Translations under genes and position numbers: made by a program
Source: Candidatus Omnitrophota bacterium
Lineage (GTDB): Bacteria > Omnitrophota > Gorgyraeia > Gorgyraeales > Gorgyraeaceae
DNA length: 6,221 nt
Reading direction: 5' to 3'
Assembly: GCA_018817035.1 (NCBI GenBank)
Contig: JAHIUV010000210.1
Coordinates: 1 to 6,221, forward strand
Notes under the pieces: generated by a model
The model's input: only the letters and a program-made list of their open reading frames with translations
What the model was told of the DNA's origin: nothing
Databases searched by the model: none
In this document: positions 5,423 to 6,221 of the stretch, piece by piece
How positions within the stretch are numbered: position 1 is the stretch's first letter
Layout of the letters: each line of letters begins with the position of its first letter

Positions 5423-5971
5423 TTAAGCGTCGTTAAGCTGTTTTGAGCCGCGCCAGATGTAATCAATGCCTGAGAGCACTGTGAAGAATACAGCCGGATA
5501 TACGAAAAATTTATTATATCTAAAGACCGCGAGCATCATTAATATGGCCAGCATCTGGAAGAATGTAGTCACTTTGCCAAGCCAGCTGGGCTTTATGGTT
5601 ATATTGCCCTTAAGGAAATATATTATGAGCGAACCTATCACTATTATCATGTCCCTGGTTATTACAGCAAGGACTACGCCAGCGGGCATGCGTAATTCCG
5701 GGGGCACGCTCTTTATCGCGGATAAAGAAATAAAAGCGCTTGATATGAGCAGTTTATCAGCTATGGGATCAAGGACAGTGCCTAATTCCGTGATCTGGTT
5801 GCGGCTGCGGGCTATGCCGCCATCAATGGCATCCGTGAACGCGGCTATCGCGAATATGGCAAAAGCCACCAGCCTGAGATAAGACTTGGCATCAGTATAA
5901 TACAAAAGACTGGCTATAAAAAAAGGTATTAAGAGTATGCGGAATACGGTTATTTTATTGGCTAGGTTCAT
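5423..5971 (-). CDS. pgsA: CDP-diacylglycerol--glycerol-3-phosphate 3-phosphatidyltransferase (phosphatidylglycerophosphate synthase)
   Basis: This inner-membrane enzyme joins CDP-diacylglycerol and sn-glycerol 3-phosphate to give phosphatidylglycerophosphate and CMP, the committed step to phosphatidylglycerol and cardiolipin. The 182-residue length is usual for the family. The CDP-alcohol phosphotransferase signature is complete: D47-x2-D50-G51-x2-A54-R55-x8-G64-x3-D68-x3-D72, whose aspartates hold the catalytic metal ions. The N-terminus (MNLANKITVFRILLIPFF) and the TDAIDGGIAR and LDPIADKL stretches favour PgsA over phosphatidylserine or cardiolipin synthases of the same fold. Hydrophobic segments at about 8-25, 32-46, 97-117, 134-148 and 153-171 fit the usual polytopic topology. 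The ATG is fixed by this N-terminus, although no good Shine-Dalgarno site precedes it. plsY follows on the same strand after a repeat-filled gap of 163 bases. Confidence 0.92.
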   Translation of the reverse strand: MNLANKITVFRILLIPFFIASLLYYTDAKSYLRLVAFAIFAIAAFTDAIDGGIARSRNQITELGTVLDPIADKLLISSAFISLSAIKSVPPELRMPAGVVLAVITRDMIIVIGSLIIYFLKGNITIKPSWLGKVTTFFQMLAILMMLAVFRYNKFFVYPAVFFTVLSGIDYIWRGSKQLNDA

Positions 5972-5990
5972 AAATAATGGCTGTTTTTAG

Positions 5991-6010
5991 ATTCCCGCTT
6001 CTGCGGGAAT
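5991..6010. repeat. Short inverted repeat of the ATTCCCGC/GCGGGAAT type
   Basis: ATTCCCGC and GCGGGAAT form an 8-bp stem with a TTCT loop, followed by GACA. From general knowledge, this wording (ATTCCCGC...GCGGGAATGAC) is a dispersed intergenic palindrome seen in many unrelated bacterial genomes. Only one copy is in the window, so its repeat status here rests on that recollection. It lies in the 71-base gap before pgsA, leaving no clear Shine-Dalgarno site for pgsA. Confidence 0.6.
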
Positions 6011-6020
6011 GACAGCGTCT

Positions 6021-6041
6021 GTTCGAGGCTAAGCCTCGAAC
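6021..6041. repeat. Perfect palindromic hairpin between acsC and pgsA
   Basis: Arms GTTCGAGGCT and AGCCTCGAAC pair perfectly over 10 bp around one central base. The hairpin begins one base after the acsC stop on the minus strand. It is not followed by a T-run on either strand, so it is not a typical Rho-independent terminator. The TTCGAG word at both ends is shared with the larger AATATT/TTCGAG repeat family in this window, and it may be a reduced relative of it. It could still protect or attenuate the acsC transcript. Confidence 0.7.
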
Positions 6042-6042
6042 A

Positions 6043-6221
6043 TTATTTCCAGACTTCTTTTAGGTATTTTGGGATGCCCGTTGCTTCTTTTGGGCCTACC
6101 AGGACGTCCCAGCCGGAGGCGTCTTCGAGTTTTCCGCTCAGGACAGACACGTATCCGGGTATGATTATTTTTTTATGGGAAACTGTGTTTTCCACGTCAA
6201 ATTTTTTCATTGTCTCGGCTA
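6043..6221 (-). CDS. acsC: C-terminal end of the corrinoid iron-sulfur protein large subunit (CO dehydrogenase/acetyl-CoA synthase gamma subunit), partial
   Basis: Only the last 58 codons and the TAA stop lie in the window; the 5' part runs off the right edge. The visible peptide contains VSHKKIIIPGYVSVLSGKLE followed by GWDVLVGPKEATGIPKYLK. From memory this matches the conserved C-terminus of AcsC/CdhE: a stretch like IIPGYVAVLSG, then a GWxVxVGPxEAxxIPxYLK ending. In the Wood-Ljungdahl pathway AcsC, with AcsD, carries the cobamide-bound methyl group from methyltetrahydrofolate (or the archaeal pterin) to the acetyl-CoA synthase in the cytoplasm. The N-terminal 4Fe-4S domain and most of the TIM-barrel domain are outside the window and cannot be checked. 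A one-base gap separates the stop from a palindromic repeat, and pgsA follows on the same strand. The family call is fairly secure from this motif; integrity of the whole gene is unknown. Confidence 0.78.
   Translation of the reverse strand, partial: AETMKKFDVENTVSHKKIIIPGYVSVLSGKLEDASGWDVLVGPKEATGIPKYLKEVWK

Overview
The window reads as a chromosomal segment of a Gram-negative-type anaerobic bacterium, plausibly an uncultured lineage such as Candidatus Omnitrophota. That guess rests on three things: the tail of a Wood-Ljungdahl corrinoid protein gene, a secreted Tiki/TraB-like protein of a type I associate with such genomes, and many short palindromic repeats between genes. Nothing in the sequence fixes the taxonomy, so treat it as inference.

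All six supported genes lie on the minus strand, so transcription runs from high to low coordinates. In that order they are: the 3' end of acsC/cdhE (6221-6043, cut by the window edge), pgsA (5971-5423), plsY (5259-4642), a DinG/YoaA-type Fe-S helicase (4585-2618), then a separate two-gene unit of a secreted 503-residue Tiki/TraB-like protein (2316-805) and a small exported protein of unknown function (789-280). The two-gene unit has a near-consensus sigma70-type promoter (2391-2363), strong Shine-Dalgarno sites for both genes and a hairpin terminator (251-207). pgsA and plsY supply enzymes of phosphatidylglycerol and phosphatidic acid synthesis. The helicase is a DNA-repair-type gene and has no evident functional tie to them.

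The intergenic DNA is unusually structured. Three families of repeats fill nearly every gap. (1) A unit bounded by AATATT/TTCGAGC at one end and GTCGAGAA at the other occurs seven times in three blocks (4-112, 2457-2549, 5273-5396), with neighbouring units in alternating orientation, like the mosaic REP/BIME elements of enterobacteria. (2) A hairpin with arms TTAACTTCACA/TGTGAAGTTAA and a conserved TGCATTGCA loop occurs three times (169-205, 2583-2621, 4600-4637). Two copies flank the helicase gene, and one supplies its stop codon. (3) Two unrelated short palindromes sit between acsC and pgsA.

The most informative structure is at 2402-2590. A 173-bp element with inverted ends starting GTAATGGGTGAGTTA is flanked by a perfect 8-bp duplication, TTAACTTT. 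It has inserted into the arm of one family-2 hairpin and carries a family-1 inverted pair inside it. It looks like a non-autonomous MITE, and its GTAA ends and 8-bp duplication fit mobilisation by an IS66-family transposase. No CRISPR array, tRNA or rRNA was seen.
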